Positions 44,289-52,706 of a stretch of DNA of 64,000 nucleotides are shown here, piece after piece (within the stretch, counting starts at the first letter, position 1; every line of letters begins with the position of its first letter). The position numbers and the translations under genes are program-made. Under the pieces are notes generated by a model. That model was not told where the DNA came from and ran no database searches. It saw nothing but the letters and a program-made list of their open reading frames with translations. The DNA lies in assembly GCF_900110835.1 (NCBI RefSeq), contig NZ_FOJG01000002.1, positions 1,206,979 through 1,270,978 of the forward strand, written 5' to 3'. This DNA comes from Chitinophaga arvensicola. Lineage in GTDB: Bacteria > Bacteroidota > Bacteroidia > Chitinophagales > Chitinophagaceae.

Positions 44289-45896
44289 TTAAATGCCTTT
44301 ATCCTGGAATGCAGCCGGCACGTTATAACGACCGTTTTTATACGGAACCGTTACACGGTCCAGCGGCACATTGCTGCCTATACAGCTGCTGGGAACAATC
44401 ACCAGGTCGTCGTTTTCCTGCTCACCGTTGTGCTGCAGCATCCATTTGTTCAGGTTACATTTTTGTACGCCATTACCACCTTCATACATATTGTTGGTCA
44501 CAATATTCATCACGGGTGTCAGCTTATCATTTGTCAGTGCAATCAGGTCATCCCAGGAAACATTGCTTCCCATGTGTGTAATGCCGCCGGAGATCACGAT
44601 ACCGGTGGTACGACTACCCATCCTGATCAGTTTATCAAAGTAACCGGAATTACCATACATCCCTCCCCCGCCGGCATTCAGCAGATGATCCACCGTTTGC
44701 CAATGATCGCCCGTTTTTTTGAAGGCCCATACATCTACCCAACCGGAAACCGGTGCGCCGCCGCTTTTTCCCCGGTTGGTGAAAATGGCGACACAGTATA
44801 GATTATTGTCTTGCTGAAAGTACAACAGGGAATCAAGCGCCCGTTCCATTGACTCATTGTTGCCCTGTGAAATTTCTACTTCCGCAGGAACAGTATCATA
44901 CACCGCTTTCGTGAGTGCTTCTACCTGTTCTGCGCGAAATTCGGGCTGCGGTGGCAATAAGCTGACCAACCCGGAGTAAACGCCCGCTATGGCAGCCTGC
45001 ATATGCACCTGCAATTCGTCGTATGTTTTTTCGGTGTTCAGCAGATCCAGGAATTGCTTTACCAGGGCGGCGGTTTTGGTGTTGCCGTGTAACTGTATAA
45101 AAGAGAGATATTCTTTTTTGTTTTCCGGAACCAGGGAATTGAGGTCCATTCTATCATCGAATGACATGGTGTTATCTTCTCCGAAAAGGTAGTCCCGGCA
45201 ATACCGCTCATACAATTCTTTCGCAGTGGGGGCGAAGATACTGTTGGGATAAGTGTCCAGGAACTTTTCCCAGTTAAGGGTTCTTTTTCCCACTTCGTTG
45301 AAGGATATCATTAACCCGGCATCTGCGTTGTATAACACCGTGTCTTCATCTGCCTGCAATTGCAGAAAAGCTTTATAGTCGGCCGGCAGTGAGTTTTTAA
45401 ACAGGTGGGTATAAAATCCCGGTTGGGTGCGTAACTCCGTATATCCTTCTCCGATACTCCAGGGCTCAATACCTGCGGTAGCCAGCAGTTCAATGCGTTT
45501 CGCCACATTAGCGGGCGGCATTACTTGCTGCTTTTCCTTCGAGTACCCGTAGTTCACATATTCATCAAGCCATTTGGATTCATTGGCGGTAATGCCCAGC
45601 AGCGCGGTATCTACATACAGTGCAAAGGAGCGGTATAGCAGTACGGCGCTTTCCGGAGTTTTTCCCGGCAACGCATTTTCAATCGCCAGCCTGCGGCTGA
45701 TAATGCCCGACACATAGGTTTCCGTTGACAGGAAAGGAAGATCCACCGCCTTTTCCACGGTCAGTGAATCCTTTGTACCGGTAGGTACAACAGCTTTCTG
45801 ATTGTCTTTTTTACTGTTGCCGTGGCAGGCTGCCAGCATCAGGGGAAACAAGAAAATGGGGGCCCAGCTCCGGTGGTTCATAAATATCATCTTCAT
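44289..45896 (-). CDS. Large lipoprotein of unknown function
   Basis: 535 residues with a lipoprotein signal (LMLAAC, Cys24). The first half of the mature part is helical and may contain TPR-like units (NWEKFLDTYPNSIFAPTAKELYERYC). The C-terminal third is a beta-rich domain with many Asn, Gly and Trp (NAGGGGMYGNSGYFDKLIRMGS, SGWVDVWAFKKTGDHW). No catalytic motif or known family recognised. Probably outer-membrane attached. It is transcribed toward the terminator at 44251. Confidence 0.65.
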   Translation of the reverse strand: MKMIFMNHRSWAPIFLFPLMLAACHGNSKKDNQKAVVPTGTKDSLTVEKAVDLPFLSTETYVSGIISRRLAIENALPGKTPESAVLLYRSFALYVDTALLGITANESKWLDEYVNYGYSKEKQQVMPPANVAKRIELLATAGIEPWSIGEGYTELRTQPGFYTHLFKNSLPADYKAFLQLQADEDTVLYNADAGLMISFNEVGKRTLNWEKFLDTYPNSIFAPTAKELYERYCRDYLFGEDNTMSFDDRMDLNSLVPENKKEYLSFIQLHGNTKTAALVKQFLDLLNTEKTYDELQVHMQAAIAGVYSGLVSLLPPQPEFRAEQVEALTKAVYDTVPAEVEISQGNNESMERALDSLLYFQQDNNLYCVAIFTNRGKSGGAPVSGWVDVWAFKKTGDHWQTVDHLLNAGGGGMYGNSGYFDKLIRMGSRTTGIVISGGITHMGSNVSWDDLIALTNDKLTPVMNIVTNNMYEGGNGVQKCNLNKWMLQHNGEQENDDLVIVPSSCIGSNVPLDRVTVPYKNGRYNVPAAFQDKGI

Positions 45897-45971
45897 AGTA
45901 TAAAGTCAAATACGAAGACGTAAGATAATATAAGCCTTGCAATTTGTATATACGTGAGCGTTATGCGCCCG

Positions 45972-46808
45972 TTAAAATAAACTACCCTGTATCACAGCGG
46001 GTGGCTCTGTAGGTTGAAATAAACCCACGATGGTAAATGGCTGCTTTGCGGCAGCATGTACATGCTGTGTGGTACCAAGGAAGAAATACAGGTCTGTATT
46101 CCGTGCGTATTCCTGCAGGTATTTCTTTCTCACTTCGTTGATGGCCTTCTGTTCCCGGTCAGGCCCATTAAACCTTTTCAGGCTTTTCCAATACAGGGAT
46201 GCCAGGGCCCAGTCCTCCACCGGCAAAGTGATTTCCTCATTTTTATTATCCGTAAAACGGAAAGAAAACCGGTACGGCAGTTTCTGTATCACCTCAAAAG
46301 GTTCTTCGGGATGTTCGAAGATCAGGCTGTTGGCTTTTCCGGCCTGCAGCTTTTTGAGCTGGTCGCTGTTCCATTCCCGCTCGGTTTCTTCCACTACAAA
46401 ACCCAATATGCGGGCAGGTTTGAACACGGCGAGCGATGTATAGAATGCTTCATGTTTCGCCTCCATGAATAACGTATCCAGGTGGCGGTATATATTCTTC
46501 AGTACAATGGCCTTCCGCGCGCTCCAATGATCTTCTGTACCCAGATGGCCTTTTTTCTTTGCGGTTTCCTCCAGACTAACGGGCTTAAAGCTTTCCAGCC
46601 TGAAATCACGGGTATTCCGTTCAAGGTCCAGTTCCACCCAATCGTACAACTGGTATTGTTCTTCGTAAGTCTTTTTTGAAAATGGAATGGGGTATATCCT
46701 GATGAAAACACCATCTTCCCGGAAACCGGCGATGCTTACCTGTTCATCATAATGGGAAGATAACGTGGGGTAACTTTTAACAGTGATCAAAACTTTCGTC
46801 AAGGGCAT
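45972..46808 (-). CDS. Hypothetical protein, conserved-looking, unknown function
   Basis: 278 residues, cytoplasmic. The N-terminus (VLITVKSYPTLSSHYDEQVSIAGFREDGVFIRIYPIPF, quoted here only as the span 5-42) and the YDWVELDLERN segment match a group of bacterial hypotheticals I recall with VKTYP / IRIYPIPFR / ELDL patterns, sometimes beside DUF488 proteins. No such partner is present here. No catalytic residues can be assigned. A -7 element lies about 27 nt upstream of the start, so it is an independent unit. Confidence 0.6.
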   Translation of the reverse strand: MPLTKVLITVKSYPTLSSHYDEQVSIAGFREDGVFIRIYPIPFSKKTYEEQYQLYDWVELDLERNTRDFRLESFKPVSLEETAKKKGHLGTEDHWSARKAIVLKNIYRHLDTLFMEAKHEAFYTSLAVFKPARILGFVVEETEREWNSDQLKKLQAGKANSLIFEHPEEPFEVIQKLPYRFSFRFTDNKNEEITLPVEDWALASLYWKSLKRFNGPDREQKAINEVRKKYLQEYARNTDLYFFLGTTQHVHAAAKQPFTIVGLFQPTEPPAVIQGSLF

Positions 46809-46841
46809 GCGCTAGATTAATTTTCTCCGTAAAACATCCGG

Positions 46842-46849
46842 CAAAACTA
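46842..46849 (-). promoter_or_regulatory. -7 element of the 45972-46808 gene
   Basis: On the minus strand TAGTTTTG matches TAnnTTTG; the predicted start is about 27 nt before the ATG. The -33 region is T-rich without a clean TTTG. Confidence 0.45.
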
Positions 46850-46997
46850 AGGTTAATCGTTGAAAATAAAAAAGTTAGCTATCGCATACGGCATATTTTA
46901 CGAACACCTTATAGATTTTTCCCGCCCCCCGATCGAAACAATCTATGCGAAATATCCGATCTATTTTGTGTAATTTGTACGCATAAAATTTTAACAC

Positions 46998-48620
46998 ATG
47001 AGTTTTCAAGATGAGCTTAAAAAACTCTTTGTTGAAGAAAATGAAATACCCGAGGAATTCCGTATTTCTGAAATTCATCAGAGAGAGTACCTGGTAAACG
47101 GGGAAATGAAACAATGGGCAGGCCCGGTGAGTGAGGTGTATTCTCCTATCAACATCCCCACTGCGGAAGGTTTGAAACGCAAACTGATAGGTACTTACCC
47201 GCTGGGTACCGAGAAAGAGGCCTTTGAAGCCCTGGATGCCGCGCTGGCGGCATACGACAACGGCCGCGGCGAATGGCCCACCATGGGACTGGATGGCCGC
47301 ATTAACTGCCTATCCGTATTTGCCCGTAAAATGACGGAGCAACGCGCCCTGATCGTAAAACTGATCATGTGGGAAATCGGGAAATCCTATGCCGACTCAA
47401 TCAAGGAATTTGACCGCACCATAGAATACATCAATGCCACCATTGATGCCCTAAAGGAAATAGACCGCAGCTCTTCCCGCTTCGAGATCAAAGAAGGCAC
47501 TATTGCGCAGATCCGTCGCTCGCCATTGGGTGTGGTGCTCTGTATGGGACCATTCAACTATCCGCTGAATGAAACCTTTACTACCCTGATCCCGGCGTTG
47601 CTCATGGGCAATACCATTCTCTTCAAGCCGCCAAAACATGGCACCCTGGTACATTATCCGCTGTTGCGCGCTTTTATGGAGTCTTTCCCTAAAGGGGTGG
47701 TGAATACGATCTATGGTCGTGGCGCCTCCGTCATACCAGGTATCATGTCCACCGGAAAAATCAATGTACTTGCCTTTATCGGCTCCAGTAAGGTAGCCAA
47801 CGATCTCCGCAAGCACCATCCCAAGCTAAACCGCCTGCGGGCAGTACTCAGCCTGGATGCCAAGAACGTAGCCATCATCACACAACATGCGGATATCACC
47901 GTAGCCGTGAATGAATGTATCCTGGGTGCATTATCGTATAACGGTCAACGTTGTACTGCCATCAAAATCCTGTTTGTACACCGCTCCATAGCAGCTGAAT
48001 TTAATGCGCGTCTCAGTGAAGCCATCAGTAAAATGAAGTTTGGTATGCCCTGGGAGAAAGGCGTACAACTCACGCCGGTTGCAGAACCTGGCAAACCGGC
48101 CTATATCCGCGAAGTACTGGATGATGCCATTGCACACGGTGCTGCCATCGTAAATGAAAACGGCGGTGCCACGAACGAATCTTTTGTATTCCCGGCAGTA
48201 GTATTCCCGGTGAATGATAAAATGAAACTCTACCGCGAAGAGCAATTCGGACCAGTGATCCCTGTTGTTCCTTACGATGAGATAGAAGAAACAATCGATT
48301 ACCTCATTGAATCGCCACATGGCCAGCAGGTAAGCATTTTCAGCAACAACCCGGATGAAGTGGCTACGCTGATTGATCCGCTGGTAAACCAGGTAAGCCG
48401 GGTAAACCTCAACAGCCAGTGCCAGCGCGGTCCGGATGTATTCCCTTTCACGGGTAGAAAAGATAGCGCAGAAGGTACACTCTCTGTACATGATGCCCTC
48501 CGCTCCTTCTCCATCCGCTCGCTGGTGGCCACCAAGATGAATGATACCAACAAAAAACTGCTGGAAGATATTGTAAACGGACACACCTCCGACTTCCTCA
48601 GTACCAATTTCATTTTCTGA
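46998..48620 (+). CDS. gapN: GapN-like NADP-dependent glyceraldehyde-3-phosphate dehydrogenase
   Basis: 540 residues, aldehyde dehydrogenase superfamily. The catalytic Cys is C319 (YNGQRCTAIK), with oxyanion Asn187 (GPFNYPL). The overall pattern matches the GapN-like branch, which oxidises glyceraldehyde-3-phosphate to 3-phosphoglycerate making NADPH. The usual general-base motif xELGGK is replaced by LSLDAKN (284-290), so Ser285 stands where catalytic Glu is expected. I recall similar changes in other Bacteroidota GapN-like proteins, so it may be a branch feature. The substrate is inferred from family only. Confidence 0.8.
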   Translation: MSFQDELKKLFVEENEIPEEFRISEIHQREYLVNGEMKQWAGPVSEVYSPINIPTAEGLKRKLIGTYPLGTEKEAFEALDAALAAYDNGRGEWPTMGLDGRINCLSVFARKMTEQRALIVKLIMWEIGKSYADSIKEFDRTIEYINATIDALKEIDRSSSRFEIKEGTIAQIRRSPLGVVLCMGPFNYPLNETFTTLIPALLMGNTILFKPPKHGTLVHYPLLRAFMESFPKGVVNTIYGRGASVIPGIMSTGKINVLAFIGSSKVANDLRKHHPKLNRLRAVLSLDAKNVAIITQHADITVAVNECILGALSYNGQRCTAIKILFVHRSIAAEFNARLSEAISKMKFGMPWEKGVQLTPVAEPGKPAYIREVLDDAIAHGAAIVNENGGATNESFVFPAVVFPVNDKMKLYREEQFGPVIPVVPYDEIEETIDYLIESPHGQQVSIFSNNPDEVATLIDPLVNQVSRVNLNSQCQRGPDVFPFTGRKDSAEGTLSVHDALRSFSIRSLVATKMNDTNKKLLEDIVNGHTSDFLSTNFIF

Positions 48621-48923
48621 TATAATTGTCTTGTAACGGGCTTTGCAGCAGCTGACTGCAAAGCCCGTTATCTGTACGGCCAATCGTTAATTAGTGTCAA
48701 CGAGTGTTAAATAGTATTAAGATAACCAGGTAAACCCTTCGCTTATATTCGCCCCAAACATAGCGCCAGAAAGACTTTCCACTACCGCCCCGCTCGTCCG
48801 GCCCTTTCCTGACGACCTGCACCACATTAAACTTCGGAATAGGCGGACTATCTAATCCTATATGCTGAACGTTTCAGTATACAACCTTAGGAACTAAATC
48901 ATCAACATTCAAAATGTACAATT
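48621..48923. other. Intergenic region before the EF-hand gene: hairpin, direct repeats, possible promoter
   Basis: Contains the terminator at 48635-48669, two imperfect direct repeats (GTTAATTAGTGTCAA at 48686 and GTTAAATAGTATTAA at 48706, period 20), and TATATTCG at 48744-48751, a near -7 element in the sequence GCTTATATTCG that also occurs at 36423. If the promoter is used, the EF-hand transcript has a leader of about 170 nt. No ORF seen. Confidence 0.5.
48635..48669 (+). terminator. Terminator-like hairpin after gapN-like gene
   Basis: A perfect 14-bp stem (AACGGGCTTTGCAG / CTGCAAAGCCCGTT) with a 7-nt loop. The T-run is weak, so part of the stop may rely on stem strength. Confidence 0.65.
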
Positions 48924-49247
48924 ATGAAGAAACACTTTCTTGTAGCAGGTTTGTTAATGGCAACACTTGTTTCTGTAAAAACTTATGCGCAACAGCCGCA
49001 GCAACAGCAACCGCAACAACAGCACGACCGCGAAGGATTCTTTAAGAAACTGGACACAGACGGAGATGGTAAACTCAGCAAAGCTGAGGTAGATGCAGCA
49101 GTAGCTGGCGGTGACAAAAGACTTTCCAAACTGAAAGAGAATTTCGATGCAATAGACAGTAACAAAGATACTTTTATTGACAAAGACGAATTAAAAGCTT
49201 ACCGGAAGAAACAGGGTGCTGGTAAGAAAGAAGGCGGACAGCAATAA
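48924..49247 (+). CDS. Exported EF-hand calcium-binding protein
   Basis: 107 residues. Signal peptide (about 1-22), then a Gln/Pro-rich linker (QQPQQQQPQQQ). Two canonical EF-hand loops follow: D44-T-D46-G-D48-G-K-L-S-K-A-E55 and D78-S-N80-K-D82-T-F-I-D-K-D-E89, each with acidic residues at positions 1, 5 and 12. Calcium binding outside the cytoplasm is likely; the partner is unknown. It has its own terminator. Confidence 0.88.
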   Translation: MKKHFLVAGLLMATLVSVKTYAQQPQQQQPQQQHDREGFFKKLDTDGDGKLSKAEVDAAVAGGDKRLSKLKENFDAIDSNKDTFIDKDELKAYRKKQGAGKKEGGQQ

Positions 49248-49266
49248 TTGCCTGTTAAGTATTTTT

Positions 49267-49299
49267 AAAGCGGATGGCCCAAAGCTGTCCGCTTTTTTT
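49267..49299 (+). terminator. Intrinsic terminator of the EF-hand gene
   Basis: AAAGCGGA pairs with TCCGCTTT around a 13-nt loop that can fold further, followed by T to 49299. Confidence 0.75.
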
Positions 49300-49360
49300 G
49301 TAATTTATCGACGGAAATGGTTTTTCGTCTACCAAAAACAAGTACTATAGCGCCCTGGCT

Positions 49361-49368
49361 TACCTTTG
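49361..49368 (+). promoter_or_regulatory. -7 element of the LytS-type kinase gene
   Basis: TACCTTTG fits TAnnTTTG. The predicted transcription start is about 16 nt before the TTG start codon at 49391. No clear TTTG -33, suggesting an activator. Confidence 0.5.
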
Positions 49369-49390
49369 TAAACACTACAAAAACAGCTTA

Positions 49391-50461
49391 TTGACAAAGC
49401 GATACAACATACTCAAACACGTCATTTTCTGGCTGCTGGCATTCAGCCTGCTCCTTTTTATCTATGGAACGGCCTATGGCAGCTATCAACTGGGGGCTGT
49501 AGTAATACTGATGCTATTGCCGGTACATATGTGTTACTTTTACCTGATCGCCAACTGGGTGATGCCAAGGTATTTCTTCCCGGGAAAGTATATCCGTGTA
49601 TTTTTTGCGTCCGTTGCCATCCTGTTTGCGGTCGCTGTTCTATACCGGCTCGCGGAAATCTTTATCACGGATCCCTATATATACCGGTTTTATAAAGCAG
49701 GCGACGCCAGCTTCACATGGGATAAAATCAATAAATCCAGGTGGGCACAATTTACCAGTCCCCTTGATTTTGTAAACGCCATAGAGCGGAGCAACGTCGT
49801 TGTCTGGATTGGTGTTACCCTGCAACTGTTTACCTTATGGCATGAGCGGAAACAGGCCGTACTACAGGCGGAATTAAATTTTCTGAAAGGACAGCTGCAC
49901 CCTCACTTTCTTTTCAATGCGCTGAATAACCTCTATGCACTTTCACTGGATAACGCCCCGCAAACACCGGGCATTATCCTGGGACTTTCCAATATACTCC
50001 GGTACGTACTCTATGAATGCAACGCCGACCAGGTATTGCTGAAAAGGGATATTGAAGTATTAAACGATTATATAAAACTGGAGCAGCTCCGTTATGAAGA
50101 CCGCCTGGAACTCAACGTCAATATCAGCGATGATGTCGGCAACCGGAAAATCGCACCATTACTGATGCTTCCGCTGGTGGAAAATGCTTTTAAACATGGC
50201 GCCGCCGAAACGATTGATACCCCCTGGATCAATATCGAGTTATACATCTCCCAAAATGACCTGTTATTAAAAATCAGCAACAGCAAGCCGGAAGGCGCTG
50301 TGATCGACAGCCAGCAGGCTACAGGCAGGATTGGATTATTCAATGTGCAGAAAAGACTGGACCTGTTATATCCCGGACAGCACTCGTTTAAATGCTTTGA
50401 TGAAGAAGATTGTTTCATCACCGAATTGAATGTACAATTATCAGCCCCCAACAAAAACTAA
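49391..50461 (+). CDS. LytS-type sensor histidine kinase (His_kinase family), TTG start
   Basis: 356 residues. A membrane domain of four predicted TM helices (about 9-27, 33-55, 72-92, 134-148) precedes a His_kinase domain with the motif QLHPHFLFNALNNL (H170/H172) and a C-terminal ATPase domain (MLPLVENAFKHGA). Begins with TTG: no ATG fits, and a -7 element lies 16 nt upstream of the predicted start. The partner is the LytTR regulator 3 nt downstream. The signal is unknown. Confidence 0.9.
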   Translation: MTKRYNILKHVIFWLLAFSLLLFIYGTAYGSYQLGAVVILMLLPVHMCYFYLIANWVMPRYFFPGKYIRVFFASVAILFAVAVLYRLAEIFITDPYIYRFYKAGDASFTWDKINKSRWAQFTSPLDFVNAIERSNVVVWIGVTLQLFTLWHERKQAVLQAELNFLKGQLHPHFLFNALNNLYALSLDNAPQTPGIILGLSNILRYVLYECNADQVLLKRDIEVLNDYIKLEQLRYEDRLELNVNISDDVGNRKIAPLLMLPLVENAFKHGAAETIDTPWINIELYISQNDLLLKISNSKPEGAVIDSQQATGRIGLFNVQKRLDLLYPGQHSFKCFDEEDCFITELNVQLSAPNKN

Positions 50462-50464
50462 AAT

Positions 50465-51214
50465 ATGGTGATCCGGACCCTTATAGTAGATGATGAACCC
50501 CACGCCATAGATATTCTGAAAAAATATTCGGCCAATATCCCCGAAATAGAAATCGTGGATACCTGTAATAACGCCCTGAAAGCTTTCCAGACCATTCAAA
50601 ACTCCAAAATAGACCTGGTATTCCTGGATATAAAAATGCCGCGTCTTTCCGGAACAGACCTGGTCCGCAGCCTGAAGAAGCCGCCTATGATCATTTTCAC
50701 GACCGCCTACCAGGAATATGCTATTGATGGATTTGACCTGAATGCCATCGACTACCTGCTCAAACCCATTCCGCTGAAACGGTTTCTACAGGCCATAGAT
50801 AAAGTAATGCATTTCCTCAACGGCGATAAGAACGATCAACCGGTAGCTGTCAGCGAAACAATCATGAAACAACCGGCCAATCATTTTCTCTACCTCCGGA
50901 TTGAACGCCGGTTGATTAAAGTGAATACAAAAGATATCCTCTGGATTGAAAGCGTAAAAGATTACATCAAAGTGATTACTGCGGAGAAAACATTCTATAC
51001 CAAACAAAAAATCAGTGTGGCCGAAAAGCTGCTGCCTGTTGGCGATTTCCTGCGCATTCACCGCTCTTTTATTATTCCGGTTGATAAGATAGAGAGTTAC
51101 AACCCTAATTATATTGTTATAAAAGAAGAAAAAATCCCTATCGGGAGAAATTATAAATTGATCTGTGCCCAGAAATTCAACCCGGGTAACGATATGCTTT
51201 ATTCGCCGGAATAA
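50465..51214 (+). CDS. LytTR-family response regulator
   Basis: 249 residues. Receiver domain (about 1-120) with D9/D10, phospho-acceptor D55 (LVFLDIKMP) and K in YLLKPI. LytTR DNA-binding domain (about 140-240) with LYLRIERRLIKVNTKDILWIESVKDYIKV and FLRIHRSFIIPVDKI. LytTR proteins usually bind direct repeats about 20-21 bp apart. Such repeats lie between this gene and yceI (51246-51272), so YceI may be a target (inference). Confidence 0.92.
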   Translation: MVIRTLIVDDEPHAIDILKKYSANIPEIEIVDTCNNALKAFQTIQNSKIDLVFLDIKMPRLSGTDLVRSLKKPPMIIFTTAYQEYAIDGFDLNAIDYLLKPIPLKRFLQAIDKVMHFLNGDKNDQPVAVSETIMKQPANHFLYLRIERRLIKVNTKDILWIESVKDYIKVITAEKTFYTKQKISVAEKLLPVGDFLRIHRSFIIPVDKIESYNPNYIVIKEEKIPIGRNYKLICAQKFNPGNDMLYSPE

Positions 51215-51245
51215 TTTTTCTTATTCAGCCACAAAACCCTGCTCC

Positions 51246-51274
51246 TGTCGACTTATCCGCCCCTGTGTCGACAC
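51246..51274. repeat. Direct TGTCGAC repeats, 20-bp period, before the yceI-like gene
   Basis: TGTCGAC at 51246-51252 and 51266-51272; the second copy is within a 10-bp palindrome GTGTCGACAC (51265-51274). An ACTATTTG lies just after (51273-51280). Spacing suits a LytTR or AraC dimer, but the assignment is not proven. Confidence 0.4.
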
Positions 51275-51371
51275 TATTTGTATCCCTCCGCAAATAACGC
51301 CAATCTTGCAGTCTGTTAATCTCAAAACGGAATAGTCCGACGACTATCCCCTCACTAAACTATTTTTTAAA

Positions 51372-51971
51372 ATGAAACTTTTACATTACGTAGCAGCAGC
51401 TACCCTTATTACCTTAGCGGCATGTTCTCACGAAAACAGCCGTTCCCGGGATTTCAAAGTAAATGAAAATCAGTCGGTCATTGATTGGAAAGGCATGGCG
51501 CCCACACATTTTCACATTGGTACTTTCAATGTATCCGGCGTACTGGAAACAGACAAACAGGGCGCCATTACCGGCGGGCATTTTACCATTCCCATTGCCA
51601 GCATCACAGACACCGATCTGCCAGACTCCCTTAAAATAGCGCTGTTAACACATCTGAAAAGTCCGGACTTTTTTAACATCGCGCTGTTTCCCGAAGCCAG
51701 TTTCCGTATCAGCAGTGTTACCTACGACCGTTCTCCCAAAAGTGACAGCAACCAGGTAACCATCGCAGGTGATTTTTCGATGATCGGTCAAACGCATCCG
51801 CTCCGGTTTCCGGCTACCATCAAAGCTGGCGGCGATTATATCCAGACCAGGGCAGCCTTTAAACTAAACCGGCTGGAATGGGGTATGCAAAGCTATAACC
51901 ATCCGGATTCTGCGCTTTACATTCTTCCCGAAGTCGAAATTAAACTGAATATTCAGTCGCAGAGAATGTAA
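51372..51971 (+). CDS. YceI-family lipoprotein
   Basis: 199 residues with a lipoprotein signal (TLAAC, Cys18). The mature part is the YceI lipocalin-like barrel: VIDWKGMAPTHFHIGTFNVSG, GHFTIPIASITDTD, LKSPDFFNI, FPEASFRISSV, DFSMIGQTHPL. These proteins bind isoprenoid or amphiphilic molecules in the periplasm. Located after the LytS/LytTR pair, with direct repeats in its promoter region. Confidence 0.9.
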   Translation: MKLLHYVAAATLITLAACSHENSRSRDFKVNENQSVIDWKGMAPTHFHIGTFNVSGVLETDKQGAITGGHFTIPIASITDTDLPDSLKIALLTHLKSPDFFNIALFPEASFRISSVTYDRSPKSDSNQVTIAGDFSMIGQTHPLRFPATIKAGGDYIQTRAAFKLNRLEWGMQSYNHPDSALYILPEVEIKLNIQSQRM

Positions 51972-52002
51972 CTGCTTCCGGAGAAATTATTTTTATACTC
52001 AA

Positions 52003-52032
52003 AACGGGAAGTCTTTACAAAGGCTTCCCGTT
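52003..52032 (+). terminator. Terminator hairpin after the yceI-like gene
   Basis: AACGGGAAG pairs with CTTCCCGTT, and an inner CTTT/AAAG pair forms a long stem. T-run weak. Confidence 0.65.
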
Positions 52033-52058
52033 CCAACAAAGTTGAAGAAGGGAATTTA

Positions 52059-52568
52059 TTAATGGGAGACTGCGCTATATAATTCTTTGTAATGAGTAAC
52101 CAGGTCCTGCAGGGTAAATCCCCGATTCAGGCCACTAGGATTAGGCAGCACCCAGACTTTCGCCCCGCAGCAGTCTTCCTCCTGACGCCCCCACGCTATC
52201 TGCTTCTTACCGGAAAAGGCCATATACGCAGGCTTACCCAGGAAGGCGATATATTCCGGCTGGAAATAGGTCATCTTTTTTTTAAAGCCTTCGATTGATT
52301 TTGCAAACTCTTCTTTTGAAAGCTCGTCGGCCCGAACAGTGGCTCTGTCTACCGCAGTAGTAAGTCCATACCCATAATCGAGTATAGTTTTATCATTCAC
52401 CGCCTGGATTTCATGAGGTGTAAAACCCGCCTGGTGTAATACCCGCCAGAAACGATTGCTGCGCCCGGAAAAATGATGCCCGTCCAATGCAGATTTCAAG
52501 CCTGGATTAATGCCGCAGAAAATGATGGTGAGGTCTTTTTTGATGATATCTGTTAAGTCGCTACCCAT
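52059..52568 (-). CDS. mug: G/U(T)-mismatch-specific DNA glycosylase Mug
   Basis: About 169 residues from the ATG at 52568, the usual Mug length (the frame is open to 52646). Family motifs are visible: FCGINPGLKSA with the catalytic Asn, GRSNRFWRVL and the late LPNPSGLNRGF loop. Mug removes uracil, ethenocytosine and thymine from mismatches in base-excision repair in the cytoplasm. The longer start would bring a 26-residue polar extension and reach the upstream terminator, so it is not used. Confidence 0.85.
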   Translation of the reverse strand: MGSDLTDIIKKDLTIIFCGINPGLKSALDGHHFSGRSNRFWRVLHQAGFTPHEIQAVNDKTILDYGYGLTTAVDRATVRADELSKEEFAKSIEGFKKKMTYFQPEYIAFLGKPAYMAFSGKKQIAWGRQEEDCCGAKVWVLPNPSGLNRGFTLQDLVTHYKELYSAVSH

Positions 52569-52648
52569 ATTGCTGGCAATATATATGATATTTTGCTGGT
52601 TGCATGCAACGTCTTTTCTTTCATTACCGGAAAAGCTAATGAACATAA

Positions 52649-52684
52649 AGAGGGCTTCTTAAAACTAAGTTTAAGAAGCCCTCT
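52649..52684 (-). terminator. Terminator of the GH32/ROK operon
   Basis: A perfect 15-bp inverted repeat (AGAGGGCTTCTTAAA) with a 6-nt loop, immediately after the ROK gene on the minus strand. Confidence 0.8.
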
Positions 52685-52706
52685 GCTAAAAACTCATCTG
52701 CTCTCT

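Noticed and set aside
47931..48683. 250-residue minus-strand ORF opposite the GapN-like gene
   Set aside because: Antisense shadow of an intact aldehyde dehydrogenase frame.
48987..49022. CAG/CAA-rich repeat in the EF-hand gene
   Set aside because: It simply encodes a Gln/Pro-rich linker; not a repeat array.
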